A stretch of 64,000 nucleotides of DNA from WHSW01 sp963759295 (GTDB lineage Bacteria > Actinomycetota > Thermoleophilia > Solirubrobacterales > 70-9): the NCBI GenBank assembly GCA_963759295.1, contig CAVWYT010000005.1, positions 1 to 64,000 on the forward strand, in the 5' to 3' direction. Position 1 is the stretch's first letter. Every line of letters begins with the position of its first letter. This document shows positions 27,141 through 35,910 of this stretch, one piece after another. The translations under genes and the position numbers were made by a program. The notes beneath the pieces are model-generated. The model did no database searches, had not been told where the DNA came from, and worked only from the letters and a program-made list of their open reading frames with translations.

Positions 27141-28490
27141 ATGGCGTTCACGCTCGGCTTCCACATCATCCTCGCCTGCCTCGGCGTCGGCTTCCCGGCG
27201 ATGATGCTGATCGCCAACTACATCGGCCTGCGTCGGAACGACGCCGGTCGCGCTCGAGCTGGCGCAGCGCTGGTCGAAGGTGGCGGCGGTGACGTTCGCG
27301 GTCGGCGCGGTGACCGGCACCGTGCTCTCGTTCGAGTTCGGGCTGCTGTGGCCCGAGTTCACGAGGCGCTTCGGCGAGGTCTTCGGGGTGCTGTTCACGA
27401 TCGAGGGGATCTTCTTCTTCCTCGAGGCGATCTTCCTGACGATCTACATCTTCGGCTGGAAGCGTCTGGGGGGTGGGCGCACTTCTGGACGGGCGTGCCG
27501 GTGGCGATCTGCGGGATCGGCGGCGCTTTCTCGGTCGTCGCCGTCAACTCCTGGATGAACCAGCCCCAGGGCTTCACGCTGGGAGCCGACGGCGCCGTCA
27601 CCGACGTCGACCCGCTCAAGGTGATCTTCAACCCCGCGGTCCCGTACGAGGTCCCGCACATGATCCTGGCCGCCTACCTGGTCACCTGCTTCCTGGTCGC
27701 GTCGGTCTACGCGGTCGGGATGCTGCGGGGTCGGCGCGACCGCCACCACCGGCTCGGGCTGCTGATCCCGCTGACGGTCGGATGCATCCTGGCGCCGATC
27801 CAGTTCATGGTCGGCGACACGGCGGCGCGCGAGATCGCCAAGGACCAGCCGATCAAGTTCGCGGCGATGGAGTGCGTGCAGCACACCCATCGCGACGTCA
27901 CCGAGTACATCGGCGGCCGTTGTACTGACGACGGCATCAAGGGGGGGATCGGCATCCCGGGGCTCGACTCGTTTCTGGTCGGCTTCAGCACCGATACCAA
28001 GGTGACCGGCCTCGACACGGTGGCGCCCGACGACCGGCCGCCCGCCAACACCATGCTGCACCTGGCGTTCGACTTCATGGTCGGGGTCGGATCGGCGCTG
28101 ATCGCCCTCGGGCTGTGGTTCGGGTTCGTCTGGTGGCGCCGACGTGACATCCCGCGGACGAAGTGGTTCCTGCGCGCGGTGGCGATCTCGGGCGTGGCGA
28201 CCATCCTTGCCCTCGAGGCCGGCTGGATCGTGACCGAGGTCGGCCGCCAGCCCTGGATCGTGTACGAGGTGATGCGCACCGAGGACGCGGTGACGGGCGC
28301 CAGCGGGATCTGGGTGACCTTCGGCCTCGTGCTCGCGCTCTACACCGCCCTGGGGGCCGCCGCAATCATCGTCCTTCGCTCGATGGCGCGTCGTTGGCGC
28401 GAGGGGGAGATCCCCGACGAGGATGTTCCCTACGGGCCCAGCGCGGGTGCACCCGCCGGAACCGCCACGATCGCCGGGGGATCGGAGTGA
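27141..28490 (+). CDS. cydA: Cytochrome bd quinol oxidase subunit I, paired frameshifts
   Basis: SQMAFTLGFHIILACLGVGFPA carries the His ligand of haem b595. In the shifted middle, TFAVGAVTGTVLSFEFGLLW and IEGIFFFLEAIFLTIYIFGWK continue the helices; then VAVNSWMNQPQGF, a short Q-loop and the GRQPWIVYEVMRT motif. Base changes near 27245 and 27470 compensate each other. Homologues start about 15-20 residues earlier: the frame is open upstream (LATSSELLPARSQ) but without ATG or GTG, so the true start is uncertain (a CTG at 27093 is possible). High-affinity terminal oxidase for menaquinol. Confidence 0.93.
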   Translation: MAFTLGFHIILACLGVGFPAMMLIANYIGLRRNDAGRARAGAALVEGGGGDVRGRRGDRHRALVRVRAAVARVHEALRRGLRGAVHDRGDLLLPRGDLPDDLHLRLEASGGWAHFWTGVPVAICGIGGAFSVVAVNSWMNQPQGFTLGADGAVTDVDPLKVIFNPAVPYEVPHMILAAYLVTCFLVASVYAVGMLRGRRDRHHRLGLLIPLTVGCILAPIQFMVGDTAAREIAKDQPIKFAAMECVQHTHRDVTEYIGGRCTDDGIKGGIGIPGLDSFLVGFSTDTKVTGLDTVAPDDRPPANTMLHLAFDFMVGVGSALIALGLWFGFVWWRRRDIPRTKWFLRAVAISGVATILALEAGWIVTEVGRQPWIVYEVMRTEDAVTGASGIWVTFGLVLALYTALGAAAIIVLRSMARRWREGEIPDEDVPYGPSAGAPAGTATIAGGSE

Positions 28491-29488
28491 GCACCGCCGA
28501 CGCCGTCGCCGGCGTGCTCTGGGTCGGCGTCACCCTGTACGCCGTCTTCGGCGGCGCCGACTTCGGTGCCGGCTTCTGGTCGCTATTCGCGGGCAGCGGT
28601 GAGCGCGGCAACCGGGCGCGCGCGCTGATCGACTGGGCGATCGGCCCGGTCTGGGAGTCCAACCACGTCTGGCTGATCTTCGTCTTGGTCGTGCTCTGGA
28701 CCGCGTTCTCGACGGCGTTCGCGGCGGTCTTCTCGACGCTCTTCATCCCGCTCAGCCTCGCGGCGCTCGGGATCGTGCTTCGGGGCGCGGGGTTCGCCTT
28801 CCACCGGCTCGCGCCTGGCGCTCGCGAGCGGAGGTTGTCGCAGGCGCTCTTCGGGCTCTCGTCGCTGCTAACCCCGTTCTTCATGGGCACCGTGGTTGGC
28901 GCCGTGGCATCCGGCCGGGTGCCGCTCGGTAACGCCGAAGGGGACCCGGTGACGAGCTGGCTCAACTCCGTCTCGCTGCTGACCGGGGTCCTGTTCGTCG
29001 CCACCAGCGTCTACCTCGCGGCGGTCTTCTTGGTCAGCGACTCGCGCAGGGCCGGCGACGCGGATCTCGAGCGCTATTTCGTGGCGCGCGCTCTCGGCGC
29101 CGCCGTCGCCGCGGGAGCTGTGGCCGTGGCCGGGATCTTCGTCTTTCGCGCCGACGCCCGCTACATCTACGATGGCCTGATCGGCGAGGCACTGCCACTG
29201 GTGATCGTCTCGGCCGTCTGCGGCCTCGGAGCACTGGCGCTGCTATGGCGCGGGGGGCGACGTGGCGCGCGTCCGCTCGCGGTGGGGGCGGTGGCCGCGG
29301 TGATCTGGGCCTGGGGGGCGGCGCAGTACCCGTACCTGCTGCCCGAGACGCTGACGATCTCGGACGGCGCCGCCGACCACGACACCCTGATCGAAGTGCT
29401 GATCGTCTTCGGCGTGGCCGTGCTGCTGGTGCTGCCGGCGCTCGGACTGCTGTACGCGCTCAGTCAGCGCAGCGTTCTCGAGGAGTAG
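28487..29488 (+). CDS. cydB: Cytochrome bd quinol oxidase subunit II
   Basis: 333 residues with about eight membrane helices. GVTLYAVFGGADFGAGFWSL and GPVWESNHVWLIFVLVVLWTAF are the CydB N-terminal hallmarks; QYPYLLPETLTISDGAA is the C-terminal block. GTG start inside the cydA stop (GTGA overlap) gives translational coupling. Structural partner of CydA; no CydX-like short ORF or cydDC transporter is visible after it. Confidence 0.93.
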   Translation: MSTADAVAGVLWVGVTLYAVFGGADFGAGFWSLFAGSGERGNRARALIDWAIGPVWESNHVWLIFVLVVLWTAFSTAFAAVFSTLFIPLSLAALGIVLRGAGFAFHRLAPGARERRLSQALFGLSSLLTPFFMGTVVGAVASGRVPLGNAEGDPVTSWLNSVSLLTGVLFVATSVYLAAVFLVSDSRRAGDADLERYFVARALGAAVAAGAVAVAGIFVFRADARYIYDGLIGEALPLVIVSAVCGLGALALLWRGGRRGARPLAVGAVAAVIWAWGAAQYPYLLPETLTISDGAADHDTLIEVLIVFGVAVLLVLPALGLLYALSQRSVLEE

Positions 29489-29661
29489 CGACTGACAAGC
29501 AGGATGCGACTGAAAGGGGGCAGCCGGCTCCCGTTGACCGGCGGCCGCCCAACGATGAGTTCCGCGGTCGCCCGCGGTCTTAGTGATGGACGCCGGTAGC
29601 GTGGGGGCGATCGTCGATTCGTTCCCGCCGGACGTGGCGTAAGCAACGAGAGGAGATGACA

Positions 29662-30399
29662 ATGCCCGAGCACAAGATCGGAACCCGCGAGGAATGGCAG
29701 GCGGCCCGGGACGAGCTGGCGAAGCTCGAGGGCGAGCAGGCGGAGCGCAACGAGGAGATCAAGCGGAAGCGACTCGAGCTCCCGTGGGTACCGGTCCAGA
29801 AGGAGTACGAGTTCGACACCGAGGACGGCAAGAAGACCCTCGCCGAGCTCTTCGACGGTCGCTCGCAACTCCTCGCCTACAACATCATGTTCGGGCCGGA
29901 CTACACGCTCGGAGCCTGCCCGGGGTGCACGAGCCTTGCGGACGGGCTCGACGGCACGCTCGTACATCTCAACCACCGCGACGTGACGCTGATCTGCTTC
30001 TCACGGGCGCCGATCGACCGGCTGACGGCCTACAAGCAGCGGATGGGTTGGCAGTTCCCCTACGTCTCCACCTACGACACCGACTTCCCGTGGGACTTCA
30101 ATTTGGCTATGACCGAGGAACAGGCACAGCAGATCCCCGAGGTGAAGGAGATGATCGACAACCCGCCCGACTGGCTCGAGGAGTGGTCGCGGCAGATCGG
30201 CGCCGAGCTCAAGGACGGCCTGCGCGAAGGCCCGAGCTGGATCGCGTTCGCGCGCGACAACGGAGCCGTCTACCACACCTACACGGTGATGGCGCCCGAT
30301 CCGTTCGTCGCCCCGTACTTCAGCTTTTTGCTCGACCGTACGCCGAAGGCCCAGCCGGACGAGCCCCGCAGCTGGCGCAAGGACGAGTATCCGGACTGA
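29662..30399 (+). CDS. DUF899 thioredoxin-like protein (second paralogue)
   Basis: 245 residues: IGTREEWQAARDELAKLEGE, LPWVPVQKEYEFDTEDGKKT, LLAYNIMFGPDYTLGACPGC with a CPGC redox pair (the paralogue at 11672 has CTVC), RLTAYKQRMGWQFPYVSTYD, DRTPKAQPDEP. Start chosen at the second ATG (29662) because GAGAGGAG lies six bases before it and directly touches the first ATG (29656). Dithiol function is inferred from the fold. It is transcribed after cydB but 170 bases away. Confidence 0.85.
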   Translation: MPEHKIGTREEWQAARDELAKLEGEQAERNEEIKRKRLELPWVPVQKEYEFDTEDGKKTLAELFDGRSQLLAYNIMFGPDYTLGACPGCTSLADGLDGTLVHLNHRDVTLICFSRAPIDRLTAYKQRMGWQFPYVSTYDTDFPWDFNLAMTEEQAQQIPEVKEMIDNPPDWLEEWSRQIGAELKDGLREGPSWIAFARDNGAVYHTYTVMAPDPFVAPYFSFLLDRTPKAQPDEPRSWRKDEYPD

Positions 30400-30496
30400 G
30401 TGCCGGCCCCGCTCGCTGGCGCACAGCCCGTCACCGTGCGTCGCGAATGGCAGCGCTATGAGCGTGCTCTGAGCGCGGCACGGCATAGACTCGGCC

Positions 30497-30922
30497 GTGC
30501 GCATGACCTTGCCCGAGAGCGCCAAGGAATTGATCCGTTCGGGAGCGCTTGGCCACCTGGTCACGGTCGGCGATCAAGGCGACCCGCACGTGACCTGCGT
30601 GTGGGTCGCCGTCGATGGCGATGATCTGCTCACCGGGCATTTGAATCCGCAGTTGCGAAAGCTCGCCAACGTCCGGCGTGACCCCCGAGTCGCGCTCTCC
30701 TTCGAGGGGAGTGAGATCCGCCCGCCCGGCTTGCTCGAGTACCTGGTGATACACGGCAGCGCCACCGTCGAGGAGGGCGGGGCGCCGGAGCTCCTGCAGG
30801 ACCTTGCCCGCGTTTACCTCGGGCCCGAGGTGCGCTTCCCGCCGATGGACGATCCGCCGCCGGGCGTCCGCATGCGGATTGCGGTCACGCGGGTGAGCGG
30901 CGTCGGTCCCTGGGCTGATTGA
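30497..30922 (+). CDS. PPOX-class F420-dependent oxidoreductase
   Basis: 141 residues, split beta-barrel: GHLVTVGDQGDPHVTCVWVA, LRKLANVRRDPRVALSFEG and YLVIHGSATVEEGGAPELLQ fit the pyridoxamine-phosphate-oxidase-like family that binds F420 or FMN in Actinobacteria. TAGACT at 30486-30491 lies five bases before GTG 30497 with no Shine-Dalgarno, so a leaderless start is likely. Substrate unknown. Confidence 0.85.
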   Translation: MRMTLPESAKELIRSGALGHLVTVGDQGDPHVTCVWVAVDGDDLLTGHLNPQLRKLANVRRDPRVALSFEGSEIRPPGLLEYLVIHGSATVEEGGAPELLQDLARVYLGPEVRFPPMDDPPPGVRMRIAVTRVSGVGPWAD

Positions 30923-30968
30923 ACCGCCCTCGTAGCTTGCGCACCGCAGGGGGCCACTCGCGGCGCGC

Positions 30969-31517
30969 TCAGGCGCCGAGGTCGAAGCGAAGCGCCCGGC
31001 CAACGAGCGCCAGGGCCCTGAAGATCCCGTTCGGCGGCTTCGTGACGCGGATCTCGTCCGGGTACTCGCCGAACAGCATCGCCGCGTAGATCGCGGAGCG
31101 GGGTTCCTTCGGCGGCAGGCGCTTGATCTTGCCCTCGTGGATCAGCCTGTGCATATCGCGAAAGAAGGCCTCGAATCTCAGTGCGGGTCGATGGACGTTG
31201 ACGATCCTCGCGGGCTCGTCGGCGGGGTTGCGGACCGAGTGCGGCGCGCCTGCGGCCACGAGCGCCTTCTCGCCCGCACGCACGGAGCTCCACTCCCCGT
31301 CCATGAATACCTCGATCATCCCCTCGATCACCTCATAGCTCTCCTCGGCGGTCGGGTGCACGTGAACGGGTGGTCCCGGCATCGCGGGATCGATCCAGTT
31401 CGTGGCCTCGAACAGCTCTCCTGACGTCTCCTCGGTGCTGCGTGTGATCTCCCACCGCATCCCCATCCCGGGGTGGAAGTCGAGCCGACGACCGGCGCCG
31501 GCGTCCTGGTCGCTCAT
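30969..31517 (-). CDS. Cupin-domain protein
   Basis: 182 residues. Cupin motif 1 PPVHVHPTAEESYEVIEGMI and motif 2 PHSVRNPADEPARIVNVHRP form one metal-binding barrel (His, His, Glu, His). The C-terminal 70 residues are helical (FFRDMHRLIHEGKIKRLPP). Function not predictable. Overlaps no neighbour; the LLM gene on the same strand lies 60 bases upstream of its start. Confidence 0.8.
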   Translation of the reverse strand: MSDQDAGAGRRLDFHPGMGMRWEITRSTEETSGELFEATNWIDPAMPGPPVHVHPTAEESYEVIEGMIEVFMDGEWSSVRAGEKALVAAGAPHSVRNPADEPARIVNVHRPALRFEAFFRDMHRLIHEGKIKRLPPKEPRSAIYAAMLFGEYPDEIRVTKPPNGIFRALALVGRALRFDLGA

Positions 31518-31576
31518 CGGGATCCCTTCATTTTGCGAGTCACGACAACCTATGCGCCGGGATGCGCCGACGCGCC

Positions 31577-32527
31577 TCAGGTCGAGCGATCCGTGGACGA
31601 GACAAGGGGCACGACCGCTTCCCGGAACAGCTCGAGCTGGCGAAGCTCATCTGCCAGCGGCCAGACGAAGACACGTTCAGCGCCGGCGTCGGCGTAGGCG
31701 CTGAGGTGCTCTGCGCACTGCGCGGCCGATCCGATGGGGAGCGCGAGGTCGCGAATCGCATCGACCGACCGGCCGAGCATCGGAGCGAGGACATCGGCCA
31801 GCATGCGGTCGGCGTCGCGACGGCTCTCGGTCACGTAGAGCCACGTCGTCGCGAGCGCGTTCGGGAACTCCCGCCGGCTCTTCGCTGCCGTCCGGAGGTG
31901 CTCCGAGAGCGATGCGAGGTTGTCGCGAAAACGGCTGGGGCTGGTGTTGTACGCGGAGGCCAGCCAGCCGTCGCCGAGCTGAGCGACGCGGCGCAAGCCG
32001 GCGGTCGAGCCCCAGCTCGCGATCCAGATCGGTGGGCCCTCCGGGCGGGCGGGCCGCGGCTCGAGGGCGAGGCCCTCGGTCGAGTAAAAGCTGCCGCTGA
32101 AGTCCGGCGCGGCGGCGCTCAGCAGCGAGCGCAGAGCACGGATCACCTCGTCGAAGCGCTTCCATCGCTCCTCGAACGCGATCCCGATTGCGGCGTAGTC
32201 GCGTGGCGACGATCCCGGAGCCAGGCAAGCCACGAGCCGGCCGCCCGAGAGGATGTCGATCGCGGCAAGCATCTTCGCCGTCTGCGCCGGGCCGCGAACG
32301 ACAGGGAGGGAGGCGGTGGTGGCGAGCGTCATCTCCCCCGACGCCTCGATGGTGGCGGCGAGCGCCGTCGGCCCGTCGAGCCACGGGCGCCCGAACAGCA
32401 GGTGGTCGTTGGCACACAGAAACCGGAAGTCCAGGGCGGCCGCGCGCCGGGCATATGCGCGCAGATCGGCGAGCGTGCGCGGCGCGCCGTCGAAGACGAT
32501 CAGAGGTAGATGCGCTCCGTAGTCCAT
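31577..32527 (-). CDS. LLM-class (luciferase-like) flavin/F420-dependent oxidoreductase
   Basis: 316 residues from ATG 32527 (MDYGAHLPLIVFDGAPR), with TIM-barrel motifs LDFRFLCANDHLLFGRPW, LATTASLPVVRGPAQTAKML, DILSGGRLVACLAPGSSPRD and PIWIASWGSTAGLRRVAQLG. Family members use FMNH2 or F420 as hydride carrier. Divergent from the cyclic-2,3-DPG synthetase gene with 54 bases between the starts. Confidence 0.87.
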   Translation of the reverse strand: MDYGAHLPLIVFDGAPRTLADLRAYARRAAALDFRFLCANDHLLFGRPWLDGPTALAATIEASGEMTLATTASLPVVRGPAQTAKMLAAIDILSGGRLVACLAPGSSPRDYAAIGIAFEERWKRFDEVIRALRSLLSAAAPDFSGSFYSTEGLALEPRPARPEGPPIWIASWGSTAGLRRVAQLGDGWLASAYNTSPSRFRDNLASLSEHLRTAAKSRREFPNALATTWLYVTESRRDADRMLADVLAPMLGRSVDAIRDLALPIGSAAQCAEHLSAYADAGAERVFVWPLADELRQLELFREAVVPLVSSTDRST

Positions 32528-32581
32528 CTGGCTCGGGCCCGCCCTTGCGAGCCGAGTCTTGCACCTCGTACCCTTGGCACG

Positions 32582-33934
32582 ATGCGCCGGCTGGTGATCA
32601 TGGGTGCGGGGGGTCGGGACTTCCACAACTTCAACGTCGTCTACCGCGACGATCCCGAGGTCGAGGTGGTCGCGTTCACGGCCACTCAGATCCCCGGGAT
32701 CGCCGATCGGATTTATCCGCCCTCGCTCGCCGGGCCGCGGTATCCGGACGGGATCCCGATTCACCCCGAGCAGGAGCTCGGCAGGCTGCTCGGCGAGGCG
32801 GAGGTCGACGAGGTCGTCTTCGCCTACTCGGACATCTCATACGAGGACGTGATGCATCGGGCGGCGGCCGTGCTCGCGGCCGGCGCCGACTTCACCCTGC
32901 TCGGCACGCGCGCGACGATGATCGAGAGCCGCAAGCCGGTCGTCGGGGTGTGCTCGGTGCGCACGGGCAGCGGCAAGAGCCAGACCAGCCTCACGGTCGG
33001 GCGGACGCTGCTCCGCGCCGGCCTCCGGGTCGGCCTCATCCGCCATCCGATGCCCTACCACGACCTCGAGGCGATCCGCGTTCAGCGCCTCGAGACGGTC
33101 GCGGACATCGACGAGTCCAACCCTACGATCGAGGAGCGCGAGGAGTACGAGCGCCCGGTCGAGGCCGGAATCGTCGTCTACGCGGGCGTCGACTACGCGG
33201 AGATTCTCGCCACGGCCGAGAACGAGATGGAGGTGATCATCTGGGACGGCGGCAACAACGACCTTCCCTTCGTGCGGCCGGACCTGCTGATCGTCGTCGT
33301 CGACCCGCTGCGCCCCGGCCACGAGTTGCGCTACCACCCGGGCGAGGCGAATCTGCGCCTGGCCGATGTCGTCCTGATCAACAAGGTCGACAGCGCCGCG
33401 CCCGACCAGCTCGAGCGCGTGCTCGCCGACGTGGAGGCAGTCAATCCCGATGCGACCCTGCTGAAGGCGGAATCGCCCGTCAGCCTCGACGAGGGGCCGT
33501 CGCTGGAGGGCCGAGCCGTCCTCGTGGTCGAGGACGGACCGTCGATCACCCACGGGGAGATGCCGTTCGGCGCCGGCACCGTCGCCGCCAGGCAGGCGGG
33601 GGCGACGCTGGTCGATCCACGCCCGAACGCGGTCGGGTCGATTCGGGAAACCCTCGATCGCTACGCCCACATCGGGCCGGTCCTCCCGGCGATGGGCTAT
33701 TCCGACGCCCAGCTTCGCGAGCTCGAGGCGACGATCAACGCCACAGACTGTGAGTTCGTCGTCACCGGGACGCCGATCGAGCTCGGTCGGATCATCAGCT
33801 CCAGGCACCCGATCCGCCACGTCACCTACGAGTTGCGCCAGGTCGGGGGCCCGCCGCTCGAGGAGCTATTGGCGCCGATCGCCGCCCGCGCCGGCGCGAA
33901 CGGCGAAGCGCCGCCGGTGACGAGCCGGGACTGA
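32582..33934 (+). CDS. Cyclic 2,3-diphosphoglycerate synthetase family protein
   Basis: 450 residues. RLVIMGAGGRDFHNFNVVYR and YRDDPEVEVVAFTATQIPGI at the N-terminus, a P-loop GVCSVRTGSGKSQTSLTVGR, VIIWDGGNNDLPFVRPDLLI, and VLINKVDSA (G4-like NKxD). This pattern defines the cDPG synthetase family first studied in hyperthermophilic methanogens; it closes 2,3-diphosphoglycerate to its cyclic form with ATP. Bacterial members are common but untested, so the true product is unknown. TACCCT seven bases before ATG suggests a leaderless transcript. Confidence 0.82.
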   Translation: MRRLVIMGAGGRDFHNFNVVYRDDPEVEVVAFTATQIPGIADRIYPPSLAGPRYPDGIPIHPEQELGRLLGEAEVDEVVFAYSDISYEDVMHRAAAVLAAGADFTLLGTRATMIESRKPVVGVCSVRTGSGKSQTSLTVGRTLLRAGLRVGLIRHPMPYHDLEAIRVQRLETVADIDESNPTIEEREEYERPVEAGIVVYAGVDYAEILATAENEMEVIIWDGGNNDLPFVRPDLLIVVVDPLRPGHELRYHPGEANLRLADVVLINKVDSAAPDQLERVLADVEAVNPDATLLKAESPVSLDEGPSLEGRAVLVVEDGPSITHGEMPFGAGTVAARQAGATLVDPRPNAVGSIRETLDRYAHIGPVLPAMGYSDAQLRELEATINATDCEFVVTGTPIELGRIISSRHPIRHVTYELRQVGGPPLEELLAPIAARAGANGEAPPVTSRD

Positions 33935-33954
33935 GGCTCGCCCGAGGCGGGCGG

Positions 33955-34819
33955 TCAGATCGACACGGACGCGGCCGCCACCGGCGGCGAGCCGGCCAAG
34001 AGCTCGGCCCCGACCTCGGTTGCGAGTCCAGGCTCGGCGCCGGCGCCGCCGAGCAGCACTCTCGCGCTCCGGGTCAGGTCTCGGATCCCTGCGAGCGAGG
34101 ACCAAAACGGCTCCGGGGAGCTGGCCGCGAGCACGACCGCCTCCGGCGCCAGGCGCTCGGCGGCCTCGGCCAGGGTCTCGAGTGGGGTATCGGGGCCGAG
34201 GAACGCGATCCGCCAGCCTCGCTGGCGAAGCGAGAGGCCGAAGGCGATCAGCCCGATGTCGTGGCGCTCTCCGGGAGGGCAGGCGAGCAGCGCGAGGCTG
34301 CCGGCGCCCGCGCCCCATCCGCGGGCGAGCCCGAGCAGGCGCCCGCGCAGCGACGGAGGTCGCGAAGTGCTCCTGGGCGATGCTCACCTCGCCGCCGGCC
34401 CAGCGATCGCCGAGCGCCGCCATCGCGGGCAGGATGACTCCGCCGAGCAGCGAGTCGAGCGCGAAGGCCGCGATCGCCCGGTCGAGGATCGCGTTGGCGC
34501 GCTCCTCGTCGTAACCCTCGAGGGCGCTGCGCAGGCGCTCGGCCTCGGAGTCGGGGGAAAGGCCGACATCGGCCGCCGGGTCGCCCGCGCCCGCGCGCGC
34601 CAATCGCGCGGCCTCGGCGGGCGCCGTGCCGGCGGCGATCAGGGCGTTCATCGCGTTGATCCGCCGCTCGTCGTCCGGCGTATAGAGGCGGTAGCCGCCC
34701 TCGCTGCGGTTCGGTTCGACCAGCCCGTAGCGGCGCTCCCAGGCCCGCAGGGTCTCGGTCCGCACTCCGGTTCGACGGCTGAGCTCGCCGATCCGCAGCA
34801 GTTGCGTGGCATCGGTCAT
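33955..34819 (-). CDS. CarH/LitR-type MerR regulator with B12-binding domain, one frameshift
   Basis: N-terminal MerR helix-turn-helix LLRIGELSRRTGVRTETLRA, then WERRYGLVEPNRSEGGYRLY. The middle helical domain contains WAGGEVSIAQEH, which is exactly the W-x9-EH motif that caps adenosylcobalamin in CarH. After a base change near 34355 the other frame continues LRGRLLGLARGWG and GERHDIGLIAFGLSLRQRGW (E-x-H-x-x-G, B12 lower-ligand His) and ends ASVSI with TGA 33957-33955. CarH binds DNA in the dark with AdoCbl and releases it in light. It faces the SDR operon across 90 bases. Confidence 0.88.
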
Positions 34820-34843
34820 CGGCGGCCGGCTCCGTGAAAACTC

Positions 34844-34863
34844 TATACAAACATTTGACATAC
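34844..34863. promoter_or_regulatory. Imperfect palindrome, candidate CarH operator
   Basis: TATACAAACATTTGACATA: TATACAAA faces TTTGACATA across one or two bases (an exact mirror would be TTTGTATA). AT-rich in GC-rich surroundings, placed between the divergent CarH gene and its presumed target operon and overlapping the TTGACA -35 of the latter. MerR-family and CarH operators are such palindromes. Confidence 0.5.
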
Positions 34864-34884
34864 CATGAGCGTACCTGCTACAAC
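34855..34884 (+). promoter_or_regulatory. Promoter of the SDR-SRPBCC-FAD-DUF1365 operon
   Basis: TTGACA (34855-34860), 18 bases, TACAAC (34879-34884), 24 bases before ATG 34909. One of the few sequences in the window matching a housekeeping -35/-10 pair. The candidate operator covers the -35, consistent with dark repression. Confidence 0.5.
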
Positions 34885-34908
34885 TCGGGCCGTCAAGCCC
34901 GACCAACA

Positions 34909-35910
34909 ATGAACGCACTTTCCCCCAATCGACTCCTCGACAGCGCCCTCGACCTGCTCGTCGTGCCCGGCTACACCTCATTGGGCCCTCGCCTGCGCCG
35001 GCACGGCTGGGAGGCGCTGCCGGCCGGGGCGCTCCGCGACCGGACGATACTCGTCACCGGCGCCAGCTCGGGCATCGGCGAGCGTGTCTGCGAGGGGCTC
35101 GCGGCGCTCGGGGCACGCGTCCACCTGCTCGCCCGCGACCCCGAACGCGGCGCCGCCGCCCGGGAGCGGATCGAGCGACGCTTGGCGGCGGGCGGCGATC
35201 CCGACGCCGCCCGGCGCCTCGAGCTGGAGCTCTGCGACGTCGCCGATCTCGATGACGTGCGGCGCTTCGCCGCGGACTTCGCCACCCGGACCGATTCGCT
35301 GCACGGTCTCGTCCACAACGCCGGCGTCCTGCTTGCCGAGCCGGCGCGAAGCGGCGGCCGCGAGCTCACCCTCGCCACCCACGTGCTCGGGCCCTTCCTG
35401 CTCACGAACCTGCTGCTGGCGGCGCTCCGACGCGGAGCGCCGTCGCGGGTCGTGTTCGTCTCCTCGGGCGGGATGTACACCGCACGGCTGCACAGCGACG
35501 ACCTCGAGCTCGACCGCGAGGAATTCGACGGCGCCCGCTTCTACGCCCACGCGAAGCGGGTCCAGGTGCTGCTCGCGGAGCTCTGGGCGGAGCGTGAGCG
35601 GTCCTCGGGCGTGAGCTTCTTCTCGGTCCACCCCGGCTGGGTCGACACGCCCGGCGTCGAGCGCTCGCTGCCGCGCTTTCACCGCGCTTTGGGTCCGCTG
35701 CTGCGCGACCCCGAGCAGGGCGCCGACACGGTCATCTGGCTCGAGGCGGCGCCCGGCCTCGAGGCGCAGACGGGCGCTTTCTTTCACGACCGCCGAGCGC
35801 GGCCGAAATACCGCCTGCCGCGAACGCGGGAGTCCGCCGTCGAGCGGGGACGCCTCTGGGGCCAGCTCTCCCGGCTCAGCGGGTGGGTCGAGCCGGGCGG
35901 CGAGGGCTGA
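34909..35910 (+). CDS. Short-chain dehydrogenase/reductase (DHRS12-like)
   Basis: 333 residues from ATG 34909. TILVTGASSGIGERVCEGLA (cofactor TGxxxGIG), LHGLVHNAGVLL (NAG), VFVSSGGMY (Ser) and FYAHAKRVQ with the YxxxK catalytic pair. The long C-terminus with VHPGWVDTPGVERSLP resembles SDR12. In CarH/LitR or sigma-E/ChrR light-stress clusters of other bacteria, such SDRs accompany lipid-modifying genes. First gene of a four-gene operon with overlapping stops and starts. Confidence 0.88.
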   Translation: MNALSPNRLLDSALDLLVVPGYTSLGPRLRRHGWEALPAGALRDRTILVTGASSGIGERVCEGLAALGARVHLLARDPERGAAARERIERRLAAGGDPDAARRLELELCDVADLDDVRRFAADFATRTDSLHGLVHNAGVLLAEPARSGGRELTLATHVLGPFLLTNLLLAALRRGAPSRVVFVSSGGMYTARLHSDDLELDREEFDGARFYAHAKRVQVLLAELWAERERSSGVSFFSVHPGWVDTPGVERSLPRFHRALGPLLRDPEQGADTVIWLEAAPGLEAQTGAFFHDRRARPKYRLPRTRESAVERGRLWGQLSRLSGWVEPGGEG

